Below, one piece after another: positions 45,072 to 59,800 of a stretch of 64,000 bases of DNA. The DNA comes from Turbatrix aceti. Taxonomy: Eukaryota > Nematoda > Chromadorea > Rhabditida > Panagrolaimidae. The DNA lies in the NCBI GenBank assembly GCA_963969345.1, contig OZ017767.1, forward strand, positions 3,190,739-3,254,738, written 5' to 3'. The translations under genes were made by a program, and so were the position numbers. The notes under the pieces are model-generated. The model was not told where the DNA came from. It made no database searches and saw only the letters and a list, made by a program, of their open reading frames with translations. Numbering within the stretch: position 1 is the stretch's first letter; each line of letters begins with the position of its first letter.

Positions 45072-48038
45072 ATGAGTCAAAGCGGTCGGGTTGAGCTTCT
45101 GAAGAAAAATCAGACACAACGGCCGGAACAGTGAGTTTATTCGTTTTATATCGGTTTTTCGTTGCTTACAAGCACACAATTTAGGCGATTGGACATTTAC
45201 GTCAAGGCTAGACGTGTCAATATGCTTCCTGACATTCCAGTGGACTACAAATTTTTTCACCTACCCTATGGCAGGTTGTCAAAGTGAGTTTTACAGCTGA
45301 CAGTGGAGCGAAATCAAAAATAACGCTATGTTTTCAGGCACGCTGAACACAGTCTGACAGATCTCGAACGTAAATACACATACGAATTGGCAGTTGAGCG
45401 GGATCTGGACATCGGAATCGATCTCGTCAACACTGCCCGGTACGACGCGGGCGAAGAAGTTTCCGAAGAGAACTGGGAAACCAGGGTTGATCCGGCCGAG
45501 CTGTACTTGCTCGAAGACGAAGCTTCCAACAGCAAGTGGGTGTTTTTTTCTGAAGAAATAATTATTTGGCTTTTTCGTTTCAACCGATCCTATAAATTAG
45601 GGTGTTATGCAGTGCACCCACTGCATGCGCCTTCCCCTTATTTTTTATCAATAGAGCGCGCGCGTGCATTTTCAGAGAGAGTCATGTTCAAAAAAACGCC
45701 CTGAAGCCCGTAATAGAGTTTTTTGCTTACGGTCACTTCGGTAGGCTGGGGCATGTCCCAAAGATTGTTTTAAGCCACTCGCGGCGTCTGTAGGATTTTT
45801 TTGTGCAATGCTAGAGGCATTGAAAGATCATGAAACTTCGAAGTGCCGTAACTCACCAAAACCCTTGTTGGCGATTTTGAAAAACTCTCTATCACGCTTT
45901 TCATTATGCCGAAAAGAATCAGTATGAAAAACAGGTGGCACCAAAATATGCGCGTATTCGATTTACATCAAAAATTAGATTACCAGCTTAGAAATGCGCA
46001 CGCGGTGAAACATTAGTGAAAAAAGTTTATTATGATCATCGTAATTAATAAAAACTAAAAAAAGTCAAATAAAAACAAAGAAATCAGAAGGTGAAAAAGT
46101 GGTGCCCCTCCAGATTTGGACTGATCGCCGAGTTTATTCGCTGGCGGAACCCCAAGAGAGTCCGCTATTGCAAAGCGCGTGCGCGTTTCTAAGCTGGTAA
46201 ACCAGTGGTGATCTAATTTTTGATGTAAATCGAATACGCGCATATTTTGATGCCACCTGTTTTGCATACTGAATCTTTTCGGCATAATGAAAAGCGTGAT
46301 AGAGAGTTTTTCAAAATCGGCAAGGGTTTTGGTGAGTTACGGCACTTCGAAGTTTCATGATCTTTCAATGCCTCTAGCATTGCACAAAAAAATCCTACAG
46401 ACGCTGCGAGTGGCTTAAAACAATCTTTGGGACATGCCCAAGCCTACTGAAGTGACCGTAAGGAAAAAACTCTATTACGAGCTTCAGAGCGTTTTTTTGA
46501 ACATGACTCCCTTCACGCTCGCGCGCGCTTCTTTTTCTCTTGTTTGATAGAAAGGCGCATGCAGTGTGCACCTGAAGTAACATAATAAGAATTAAAAGTT
46601 GTTACTCGCTAACATTTGAAAGCGAGAAGTAACAAAATAGTGATGTTTCAATGTTATTCGGCGCACCATAAGTAATAAAATAAGGTGAAAATTATGTTAC
46701 TCGCAAAATTTTCAAAACCGAAAGTAACAAAATAGTAGAAGCAAAATGTTATTCAGTGCACCTGAAGTAACATAATAAGAACCAAAACATGTTACTCGCA
46801 TAATTTTGAAAACCAAAAGTAACAAAATAGCGAAAAAAGATGTTACTCGCGGGTAACATTTTTTGACGCCATTTTATTATTTTAGGTGCTCTACAAATGT
46901 TGTTAAAAAAAATTATGTAACCTTTTGTTCGTTTCAGACGATCCAAGCACAACGATGTAGTTCCGTGGATGAGGAAGACCCAGTACATCAGCCAGCAGAA
47001 CGTTCGTTACGGAGTCGGCGCTGAAAGGCAGGAGACCAAGATTGGATACAAGCTGCTCAAGTCGGGAGAAGCTGAGCACCTTTACCGGGATCGGGAAGCA
47101 CAGATCGAGGCTATCAACAAGACCTTTGACGATGTAAGGTTTTCATTTGTGAGAAAATATCCAGGTGATGTGCATGCTTTTTTTAGGTCAAGAAACCTAT
47201 TCTCAAGCACCCAACAAAATCCGGGGTCAGGCCGATCGAAGAAATCGAAGTGCTGCCTGATTTCGAAAATTGGCATTTGCCGGTTGCACAGGTTGTCTTC
47301 GACTCGGATCCCATTCCCTACAGAAAATCTGGAAACAAGGAAGAACTCATGGAGCGCGCTTTCATTCGGTCAGTTTATAAAAAAATTTGTTTTTGAACTG
47401 TTTTTTACGGATGCGTATTTTTCAGCGGCATGACCAACGCCGACGGCACCCAGCAGTTCGTAGCCTACTTCGCGCCCACCGACGAGTGCCTGGAGCACCA
47501 GAAGTTGATCGAACAGACCGCCCCGAAGCCCGGAGAAGACAACCCCTTCTCAGAGGGCGAGAAACTCGAGTACAAACTCGGCCGAGAGTACAACTGGAGC
47601 GTACGCAACGAGAGCACCAAGGGATACGTTCCGAGCTACTACCTCACTTTCAAGGACGGATTTGCTTTTTACAACTCGCTGGATTCGAAGGTCAAGCTTT
47701 CCAGGAAGCCGAAGGGCGGTGTAAGTCCTTTTGTTCACTTGTACAGCCCATCAGTGTCATTTGTATTTATTTAGGTCGCGGACACGCTGTTCATCTCGCC
47801 GGACGCAATCAATGATGCCGAACGCGTGGCTTTTGTATCACGGCTTGATCGACTCAAGCAACCCGAAGTCGTCGACGAAGCTGAAATCGATGAGGCCGGT
47901 CTCGCCGAGATCGAAGAAAACGTCGAGAAGACGGTCAACGACATCTTCGGTGACGGAGACGAGGACGATGAAAACTCAAGCGACAGCTCTTCGTCATCAT
48001 CTGATGATTCTGAGAGCGATGCCAGCAATGAATCGTAA
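45072..48038 (+). CDS. paf1: RNA polymerase II-associated factor 1 (PAF1 complex subunit)
   Basis: Seven exons: 45072-45130, 45185-45283, 45338-45535, 46938-47133, 47187-47368, 47426-47720, 47775-48038 (430 aa). PAF1 is the core subunit of the PAF complex, which rides on elongating RNA polymerase II and promotes histone modification. Conserved stretches include DIPVDYKFFHLPYGR, DLERKYTYELAVERDLDIGIDL, WMRKTQYISQQNVRYG, RDREAQIEAINKTFDDV and EYNWSVRNESTKGYVPSYYL. The last 45 residues are acidic and Ser-rich (FGDGDEDDENSSDSSSSSSD), as in other PAF1 proteins. It is shorter than human PAF1 (531 aa), mostly at the C-terminal end. Intron 3 (45536-46937, 1.4 kb) is unusual: it holds a large foldback element followed by the GTTAC repeat, while the other introns are about 50-60 bp. 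Confidence 0.93.
45615..46566. mobile_element. Foldback element in PAF1 intron 3
   Basis: Two arms of about 390 bp in inverted orientation (about 45615-46004 and 46175-46566) enclose a spacer of about 170 bp. Matching landmarks are GCATGCGCC at the ends, CATGTTCAAAAAAACGC, TGTGCAATGCTAGAGGCATTG, GATCATGAAACTTCGAAGTG, TTCATTATGCCGAAAAGA and AAAAATTAGAT near the loop. Arms differ by scattered substitutions and an 11-bp indel. No convincing ORF lies inside. I could not define a target-site duplication; the right end runs straight into a GTTAC repeat unit. Confidence 0.8.
46567..46915. repeat. GTTAC palindromic repeat cluster in PAF1 intron 3
   Basis: About three and a half units with GCACCTGAAGTAACATAATAAG, GTTACTCGC, AAGTAACAAAATAG and AATGTTATTC(A/G)G, ending with an inverted half-unit (CGCCATTTTATTATTTTAGG). 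It lies immediately 3' of the foldback element. Confidence 0.75.
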
Positions 48039-49100
48039 ATAAGGGGATCTCGCGTTAAGTTTTTGGGCCAAGGTATGGTTGTGTGGATAAAGTTGACATA
48101 CCTGCATCGAAGAATCGTAGACAAGGGTTTCGGAGTTCCTGGACATTATACATTAATCCTGAAGTAATATAATAGGATAGAAAAAATGTTACTCATAATA
48201 TATGGAAAACGAAAAGTATCCAAATAGTGAAAACAAAATGTTATGCAGCGAACCTGAAGTAACATAATAAGAACCAAAACATATTACTCGAAAACTTTTG
48301 ATCACCAAAAGTAACAATATACCGAAATTCGAATGTTATTCAGCGCACGTAAAGTAATAAATTTGCGTTAAAAAAATGTTACTCGCAAATAACATCTTTT
48401 TTTTTCGCTATCTTGTTACTTTTTGATTTGAGAATTTTGTGAGTAACGTTTTTTATCCTTATTATGTTACTTTAGGTGCGCTGAATAACATTCAGATTTC
48501 ACTGTTTTGTTACTTTTCGGTTTCCGAATTTTGTGAATAACATTTTTTCACCCCTATTATGTTACTTCAGGTGCCTTGCCCCATATTTGCATTAGATTTT
48601 GAACAGCTAAATGCCACGCCTAGCCATTATTTCCTGCTCGTTATGCCCAACCTTTCCTGAACTGAATCCCCCCAAATGGCAGCATACGGTGCCGGAGAGC
48701 ATTTAGCGTCTTCATTAGAGTTGAGTGCAAGTAGCGGCATTTCCTGAACCCAATTTAATTTGCCTCGTATTCGGACGACAGCTGCAGCAATGGCCGGGGG
48801 CAAAGGGCGCGGTCGGGGCCGTGGCCGCAGTCATAGCCATAGCCGCTGCAGCCGTGGATGGCACTGAGATGCCCTGCAGCGGATGAGTGACAAGGGAGAT
48901 GACACGCGACGAAGAAACCCTTCACTCGTCTTGTATGGCTTTTAGTTTGCCATTCATAGCCGGTTTTCTTTTTTGAATACAAATTACTCGCACTTTGTGT
49001 AAAAAAAAAAACCTAAAAAACCGTTTTCTGGGAAAAGCGTTTGCTTTCAGATTTACAAATATTTAAATGCCGTTCTTTCTTGTGTTATGGATTTTCTTTG
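48039..49100. other. Intergenic region after PAF1 with GTTAC repeat
   Basis: 48150-48580 is another GTTAC repeat cluster, with units in both orientations around about 48390 (TGTTACTCGCAAATAACA). 48760-48860 is G+C-rich with CGGTCGGGGCCGTGGCCG-type simple sequence. No exon is recognised. A likely FLYWCH-type ORF begins at the right edge. Confidence 0.5.
48150..48580. repeat. GTTAC palindromic repeat cluster downstream of PAF1
   Basis: Left half reads CTGAAGTAA(T/C)ATAATAG and AAGTAATAAATTTGCG. Right half reads CGCTATCTTGTTACTT and TATTATGTTACTTTAGGTGCGCTG. Together the halves form one long imperfect palindrome of about 430 bp. Confidence 0.7.
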
Positions 49101-49310
49101 TTAGTCAAAAAGTGGTCCACCAGCTGACTTTAAAAGTTTGGATTTTTTGGCCTGTCTTTCCTGCATAAGTCTAAAAACCCCAGCCCAACACTTGGCAACC
49201 GAACGTCCCGTTTTACACGCCCAGAATTTTTTTTTACCATAATCACCGAATTCGAATCCATCAACAACATGTTTTCTTCGTAAGCATCTCTTCTTTTTTC
49301 GCGAACTCAT
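49101..49310 (-). CDS. Small basic ORF with truncated FLYWCH-type zinc finger
   Basis: An uninterrupted 69-residue ORF. The middle reads DGFEFGDYGKKKFWACKTGRS then VAKCWAGVF, which follows the FLYWCH consensus (DGY.Y....K.YW.C......C.A). The final His pair of the domain is not present, so the finger would be incomplete. FLYWCH domains occur in nematode regulators (FLH proteins) and in Mutator-like transposases. This could be a tiny gene, an exon of an unseen gene, or transposon debris. Codon use and length give little support on their own. Confidence 0.35.
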   Translation of the reverse strand: MSSRKKKRCLRRKHVVDGFEFGDYGKKKFWACKTGRSVAKCWAGVFRLMQERQAKKSKLLKSAGGPLFD

Positions 49311-49564
49311 CTTTTTTTTTCTGACAAGCCGTTCACTTTTTTTTTCGACTCATTCTTGCGTGTTTGTGTGCCGACGACATTTTTTTTTTGCCAAAAACGC
49401 CGAACGCCGTTCTGTCGAGCAGCGGCAGCTTTTAGAATAATACATATTTCAGTAAAAAAACCCCAATTTAGAAAAATTGGAAATGAACCGCGTCTTGGAC
49501 GTCTTTTAGCCAACATCCGACATCCGACCTCCCGGATGCTTCACGCGTCGTCGGCGGCAGCATC

Positions 49565-53164
<3,600 letters not shown>

Positions 53165-56100
53165 ACTGACTGCAAGATGCCGACTGTCAAGCTTAAGCTC
53201 AAGGCTTCACCTGTTCCCTTGACTTTACCTGGAAGGATTCATCCTGTTCCACGTCCGCGGACGTCTACCCAAGACCAACCACACGAAGGACAAAAACCGT
53301 CATCACCTGTCCTACTTTTGCTTCTTCCAGTGTTTTTTGATTTCCTAAAACGTGAATTGTAACCGTTTCCATGCAATGAATTCTATTTTTTTCCAAAAAC
53401 AAACAACTCTATTCTGTTTTTCTTCACTTTCCGTGGGGTCGACGGGTTCACCGAGCGACGACCACCCCATCTTTTTGTACTTTCGCTCTTTGGCAGCTGG
53501 CTATCCTCCGTGCCTCAGCTACTAACACTGTTTTGCCTTTCTTCGCGGACCGGACTTTGCGGAGTCGGCGATTTTTCTCGGTTTCCGGTGACTTTTCTGT
53601 CGTGCACTTACTCACCTTACCTTACCTTACCTTACTACTTGGAATCACAAAAGCGCCTTTTTTGGTGTTGTCTGAACAGTTGCTTGTTGAATTATCACCG
53701 TTTGTGCCTTAAATTGACTGACCTAGTGAATGTGCATTTTTATTTTGTTTTTACTTATATGATGATTTTTTTTGCCCGGCACGAAAAAGTGCCATTTTGG
53801 GCGTGCAGATCAATTTTTATAACGTGAATTACTTACCTGCGAAGCAACTGTTGACGACACCTGTCGTGCTGCTGGACTGTCTGTATCTCCTGTATTTCTG
53901 ACTGTCACTTTTCTGTTTTTTTCATTATTTCTATTTTTCTTGGTTTTTAGCTTTGCCTCACCTGGAACACCTGTGTACTCTCGAACCTTCTGGCATTTCA
54001 AAAAAAAAATATTATACAGACGAGAGTGAACTGAATGCTTCTTGACTTCTGATTTCGACTTTTTTTGACTTTCTGTCTGCTCACAGTCGTGCATTGATTG
54101 TATTGTTCGCCTTCGCTGAAAAACTCCACTAACCCCGTAAAACTTCTGAATGAGTCTTCGGAAGACTTTGACTCCCATAAGCCTTCTTCTTTTTTGTGGC
54201 AACTTGCAAGCTTGTACTGTTGTACTATGAAAAGGGGAATAAAGTGGTTCTTGCATTGCATTGTATTGTATTCATCTATCTCCGCGGTCTGCAGGCAGTC
54301 AAAAAAAAATTGATACACCCCTCACAAAGCCACACCGACAGGAAACTAAATAAACCTACCACTTGTAAAGTGTCCGTAATGTCCGTGATCTGTTCCAAAG
54401 GACGCTGGGTGCTGCCCCCGCCCTGAGGCTGGCTCCCAGACAGGACTTTGATAACCCAATGATCTCTAATTCCTCCTGGCTCCTGGCTGTTGGCTTAGCG
54501 GTTTTTTGCACGCTTTTGCACAATCAACACGTAGTACGTACCCTGTCGGCGGCTGCCGGAGAGAAGATTACGCCCGCAGACACAAAAAAAAGTGGATAAA
54601 CACGTCTGCGGCTGTCAAATGTTCGTGTTTACGCAGGTGGCGTAATCAGAAATCAAAATCGGAAGGCACCGCCTCAGGGGTTGGAATGGAATCTGTGTTG
54701 TGTTTTGGTCAGGTGACAAAGTTGTTTACGGGCACTATGATCGTTATTGACTTTTGCTCTCGCGAGAAAAAAATATTAGGAAATAGAAAAATAGGCAAGG
54801 TCAAGCAAAACCTGTATCAAAACCATTTTTTTAATTTTTTATGGGGTTGCACATCGAAGCAGAACCGATTTTGACATTGTCTGATCTGACAAAACCCTGA
54901 GGAGATAACCCCCTCTATTGTCAGACAGTATCAAATCACGACCGACACGTGACCACCCCAAACGATACTCCTTTCCTCGTGTTAACCTGTGTCACCCCCC
55001 GCACGCGCCAGTCTGATTCCTCCCATCATCGTGTTTGTCTGAGCTCGAAAAAAATTGTTTGTTACACAAAACAGGACGCTCTGGCTTCCGGCAAGGCAAT
55101 CAGCATGTCCCCCAGCGATTTTTGTTTACAACTCTCAACCCCCCCCCCCTCCCGACAGACGTCTGCAGGTTGTCTGTTGGTCATCCATGCGGTGCGGGCA
55201 TACATTTGTACAAAGGATGGATGCCTGCTTTTTTTCGGTATGTATCTCCCGGTGCTGCTAATTCTGGTATACGGTAGTATGAGAGGAAACAGAAAAGTAG
55301 TGATACTTCCTTTTAAAATAGCAGGAACTGACGGTTGACGTCATGTCATGGCAGGTAGTCATCGAGTTTTTGTACATATATTTTTTACGAGAAGGAAGTA
55401 TGTACGAGTAGGAAATGAAAAAAATAAATAAAATGGAGTGGTGCACAGTGTTCCGCTGACTCCGACTCAGAGTCGACTCTTTGACTCTGACTCTGACTCT
55501 GAGAGTCGAGAGTCAGAGTCAGAGTCGAGAGTCGATTTTTACAAAATGACCTTTTGACTCTTTGGAGTCGACTCTTTGATGAAAATTTTTTGAAAAAAAT
55601 ACACTTTTATAGCCATTTTTGATGCCAAATGTTTGATTTTGTAAAATCAAAACTCGTTAAAGATGAAAGCACGCAGTTTTAGGCGTTTATTGATGCATTT
55701 TCTGTGAACCTATTTTAACTCGGAGTCAAAGAGTCGATTCTGGGAGTCGGAGTCGAAAGAGTCGACTCTTTCGACTCTCGACTCTCGACTCTGAGTCAGA
55801 GTCGAGAGTCGAGAGTCGATTTTGGCCAGAGCGTAACACTGGTGGTGCATGCAAGTAAAATTTAAAAATTACTATATATGGTTTGTTGACGTGTTCTCAT
55901 TGGTCCGGTCGACAAAAAACAGCAACAACACAAACATATGTACTTTGCCTCCGGACATCAATCAGCTTCAGCTTAGTTGGCCAGGTGTAGTCAGTCCGGA
56001 AAAAACATAGACCCGGATCTTTGCAGAGTAAAAAGTTTTTTTGGAGTCTAGTCCAGTCGATGAAACAAAGATAGCACATACACATATAACAGGTATACCA

Positions 56101-56811
56101 ACTCGGGAGTTGCTTTGTGTCTTGTGTATCAGCTTCGATCATACATAAGTACTTACATACCAAACTTCTGATTGTATTTCTATTTTTAAACAGAACAGGA
56201 ACTTCAATTTTGCAGCCGTCAATACATATTTACTTTTTTTTTGCTATTTTTGCAAGTTGCAGATATTTATGTACCTGCACCTGACTTCCTTCTGCCTCAC
56301 CCCCTTCTGTGTCCCCTGCACTTCCGTCCAAAACATAGTGAAAAGTTATTTTAATTTTAAAACTATGAAAAAGTATGAAAATTACGCGTACGGTATCCAC
56401 CCAAATGACACATAGAACCATGAACGGGGGAGATGATGAAAGAGAACATCGAAGAGTTATCACAACAGACAGAGCGAGTGCGTCATCAGCGGCGGGAAAA
56501 GCCACGAGACTGGTCGCCTGTCAACCCGTTGAGATAGTAATGACTGTAGGAAAGAAACGTGGCAACACGGACATTGATTGACTTGATTTGCGATGAAGAA
56601 TATTTTAAAAATCGATGAATGACGACGGGTGAACAAACTTGAAAAATCCTGGATATGGTAAAACCGTATGTTCGCAACAACGGTGTTAGTGCGAGCGTGA
56701 AAAAAGTCTGGATGCCAGCGCGCGGACGGACGGCATTTGGGTCTCCAGACGGTGATCTTCGTCGACGAGGAGTTGAGCTGGGCGCAGACAACAACAGCAG
56801 AACAGCATGGG
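53165..56811. other. Gene-free region: KLC 3' flank, simple repeats and a MITE
   Basis: Probably begins with KLC 3'UTR (AATAAA candidates at about 54239 and 54346). Contains a (CTTAC)n run at about 53610-53635 and a MITE at 55446-55841. No exon with credible splice sites or a recognisable product is seen. The minus-strand Smad ends at 56812, so the two genes converge. Confidence 0.45.
55438..55849. mobile_element. hAT-like MITE built of GAGTC subrepeats
   Basis: A 396-bp element (55446-55841) begins CAGTGTTCCGCT and ends AGCGTAACACTG, an 11-of-12 inverted repeat. It is flanked by the exact 8-bp duplication GTGGTGCA (55438-55445 and 55842-55849). Both ends carry dense GAGTC/GACTC subrepeats (GACTCTGACTCTGA, GAGTCGAGAGTC) that can themselves fold; the centre is A/T-rich. 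TSD length and CAGTGTT ends fit hAT elements. Confidence 0.88.
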
Positions 56812-59800
56812 TCAAAAAGATTCCCCGCTGCTGCTGGGCAGTGTGGTCATCGTCGTGAGTGCCGACATAGAATTCAGCTTCCTCCGGGGTGGGGGATCGC
56901 CGTGGGGGTATCTTCTGAACCCGTTGATGAGATCGCTCGGCGAGAGTCCTTCCCGAAGTCCGTGTTCAACGGCTTCGATGAGTTTGCAGCCCTCTTCGAA
57001 GATGACTTCGATCATCACAGGCACGGATTCGGTTGTTGGCGCATCCCGAAACTGTTCGCCCCAGCCGGTGCCAAAGCTGACCCTGGCTACGCAGTACCGC
57101 TGGAGGTCTTCGAGATCCTTGACGCCCTGCTCGATCTCGGCAGCGATGAGTTCCCGCAGAGCTTCGAGCCGGAAGATGCACATCGAGTTGACTGAAAAAA
57201 ATATACACATCATGAACTGGTTTTTTGGTTTTCAATTTTTTTTGGAGCGTCCATTCAACGGTCTCCTGTCTGTCTGGACAACTTGCTGCCTGTCTGCTGA
57301 GCTTATTTTTATCCCCCGGCCTTAATCTGCTTCGTGCATATACATAAATCGTAAACAACTTTTTTTTATCATCATCATCGTCATACTGGTCTCGCTTGCG
57401 TCTGTCAACTGTTAATTCCGCTCGCATACTATTATATTTATTTGCCAAGACGAACGAACACGATTTCACAAATTACATTTTCCCTTCGGCAAAAATAGAA
57501 AACCCCGGTTTACTGACGCTAAAGGTGCCAGTTGTTTTTTTTTATTTCGTGCGACATCGAAAAAATGAAGAAAAAAAAAATTAACCAGACAAAGCCTCTT
57601 TTTTTACGACTACAGTAACCTAGACATTTTTTTCGACCTGCATTGTTCAAAACAATCAAACCAGTCCGTGACTGCGTTGCGTCGTTCGTTCCAAAGCCAT
57701 TTGCTCACGGAATTTGGCGACAGTCACAGGTAAACGCCCGACAGACGTTTACCTGCGTATGACTTGTCTCAAAGTCTCGAGATTGTGTATTTTTGAACTC
57801 AGTCAGTCAGTGATTGATTTTCGAAACAAAAACAACAATAGTATTGAAATGTTTCCTCGAGTGTGTTTTTTTTTTGTTGACTTGCACTTTTACGCCGCCG
57901 GAGAGAGACCGGGGGCCGCTGGGAAGCAATCTACGCAGTCAATCACTCAAATCTCAGGATCAGGCCAGAACACCTTCAATCACATCACATCACCGGCGGC
58001 GCGTTGTTATTTACCATTTTTTTTATTTCCGGCTCGTTCGTCTGCCGAATACATCCTATCTCCCCGCTGGTGGTTGGTTAACCCGAGCTGGCTCTCCCCT
58101 ATGAAGCATCTTCTCTCTCTCTCTCTTTTTTCTCTGCCCCGAGGCGATAGACAAGAAAACAGACGGGACAGACAAATATTTGTTTTTCTGTTTTTTGAGC
58201 GGACAAGGACGATTGAAGTGAATCTCAATTGTCCTTGTCGCTGCAGCAGCCGAAAAAAAATCCTAAAAGTGCGCAGACGTTTTTTGCGAGACTTTTTTTT
58301 ATCCAGCGATCGATCAATCCGACAGGCAGACAGATCACCGTGACCATCCATTTTGAAAATTTTGGTGAAAAGTGACCAGAGTAGTTTTATGCGCTCCGAA
58401 AAAAATTTGCAGACTGGCAAAAAAAATTGGGCAGACAGAAAAAAAAATTGTCAGACAGAAAAGAAAAACAGAAAAACTCACGTTGTTGCATTTCGTAAAC
58501 GGTTCGTGGATCTTTTTTCTGAACGTAAGACATGAGAGCAGACTGCACGAAGACCGGACATTTGTTTTCAAAGTACACTTCGTCGGAGTCTGACCTTCGG
58601 CTGAACTTGACGCCATCGCCCATCTGCATGAATACCTGGGCCGTCGATTGTGAGCGTTTTCTCATGGAAGTGTTTGCTGAAGACGAAAAAATAAAATTAC
58701 ATGACATAAGAATTTTTTTATTGGCTTGGCAAATGCATTTTTCCATTCCGAATATTTGTTGCTTCTCGAAATTTATTTAATTCCATTCCATTTCCTTTTC
58801 CTTTTTACATCCAAGTGCGCAATACGGCTCTCGCACGTAGGCAAGGCTAATAAGCAGATAGCCATCTATAGACAGCAGACTGACGCCTAGCCTAGTTGCG
58901 TCGGCCGGCCGGCTTTTGCGCATGCATGTCGAGTCCAGTGAACGCGAAGGAAAAGAAAAAAAATTAATGAAATGGCGTCAAAAGTATCCAATTTGCAAAA
59001 ACGGAGGTTAATGATGCGCGCCATCGCCGTCGGCGGCGGCGGCGGCTGGCATGTCCGTCATTTGACGCAAATGCCAATGAGAAGACCAAACATGAACTTT
59101 TTTATTTTCTTCGTAATAATAAAAATTTTTTTATTAAAGTTACTCACCCAAACAGAAGCCTTCATTTTGGCTCTTGTGACCGGTAACTCGAAACTCCCGA
59201 AGCGATGTTTCGTACGGGGAGCCGATGATTTTGCCGAACTCAAAGTACAGTACCTTGGCCCACTTGATGTACTCTTCTGGCACCGGGGACACGGCTCCGT
59301 CACTTATGCTACTGCTCTGAAAAAAAAATAACATCAATTAAAAAATTTTAATTTGTCCGCAAAAACTTACTTTAGAAGTTGACCTGTTCCTGAACTTGTA
59401 AATGAGTTCAAAAGGAAACATTCTGGATTTCTTGTTCTCCTTTGGGGCTGCTTTGTCGGGGGAAAAGGGGGCGAGGGCATTTGGCGGAGGGCATGATTTT
59501 GCCGATGACCACCAATCTCCGCTGCTGCCACTGCCACTCGACGACGAACCCGATGATACGTGATTTACGTAGACGGCTGCCCGATCGCGTAGTGGACTTC
59601 TGGAGCATGGGAGAGAGTCGACAGACGACGACGTCATCGTCGCCGACGTCGACTTGGAAGACGATCCAATGAGTGAGAGGGTCGACGACGTCGATGGATG
59701 GCACGGCAGGCACGACGATGGCTGGAGACAGCTCAGCGCATGATTCATCACGAGGCCAATCGTCGGACCTGATACCTTTGTCATGTGGGGTGGGAGGATG

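Noticed and set aside
45606..46575. Target-site duplication of the foldback element
   Set aside because: No matching direct repeat could be found at the two outer ends, so the element class is left open.
38270..48580. CRISPR-like regularly spaced repeats
   Set aside because: The organism is eukaryotic. The repeats are degenerate, palindromic, in both orientations and lack unique equal-length spacers.
48755..48982. Minus-strand ORF over the G+C-rich stretch
   Set aside because: Driven by simple CCGTGGCCG-type sequence, with no motif support.
53177..53362. Plus-strand ORF just after the kinesin light chain stop
   Set aside because: Probably 3'UTR. The Lys/Pro-rich then Leu-rich translation shows no family, and it starts only 13 bp after the stop.
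57714..58343. Plus-strand 209-codon ORF
   Set aside because: It lies within the Smad MH2 intron, is rich in poly-Phe and Arg/Ser runs from low-complexity DNA, and has no recognisable motif or splice context.
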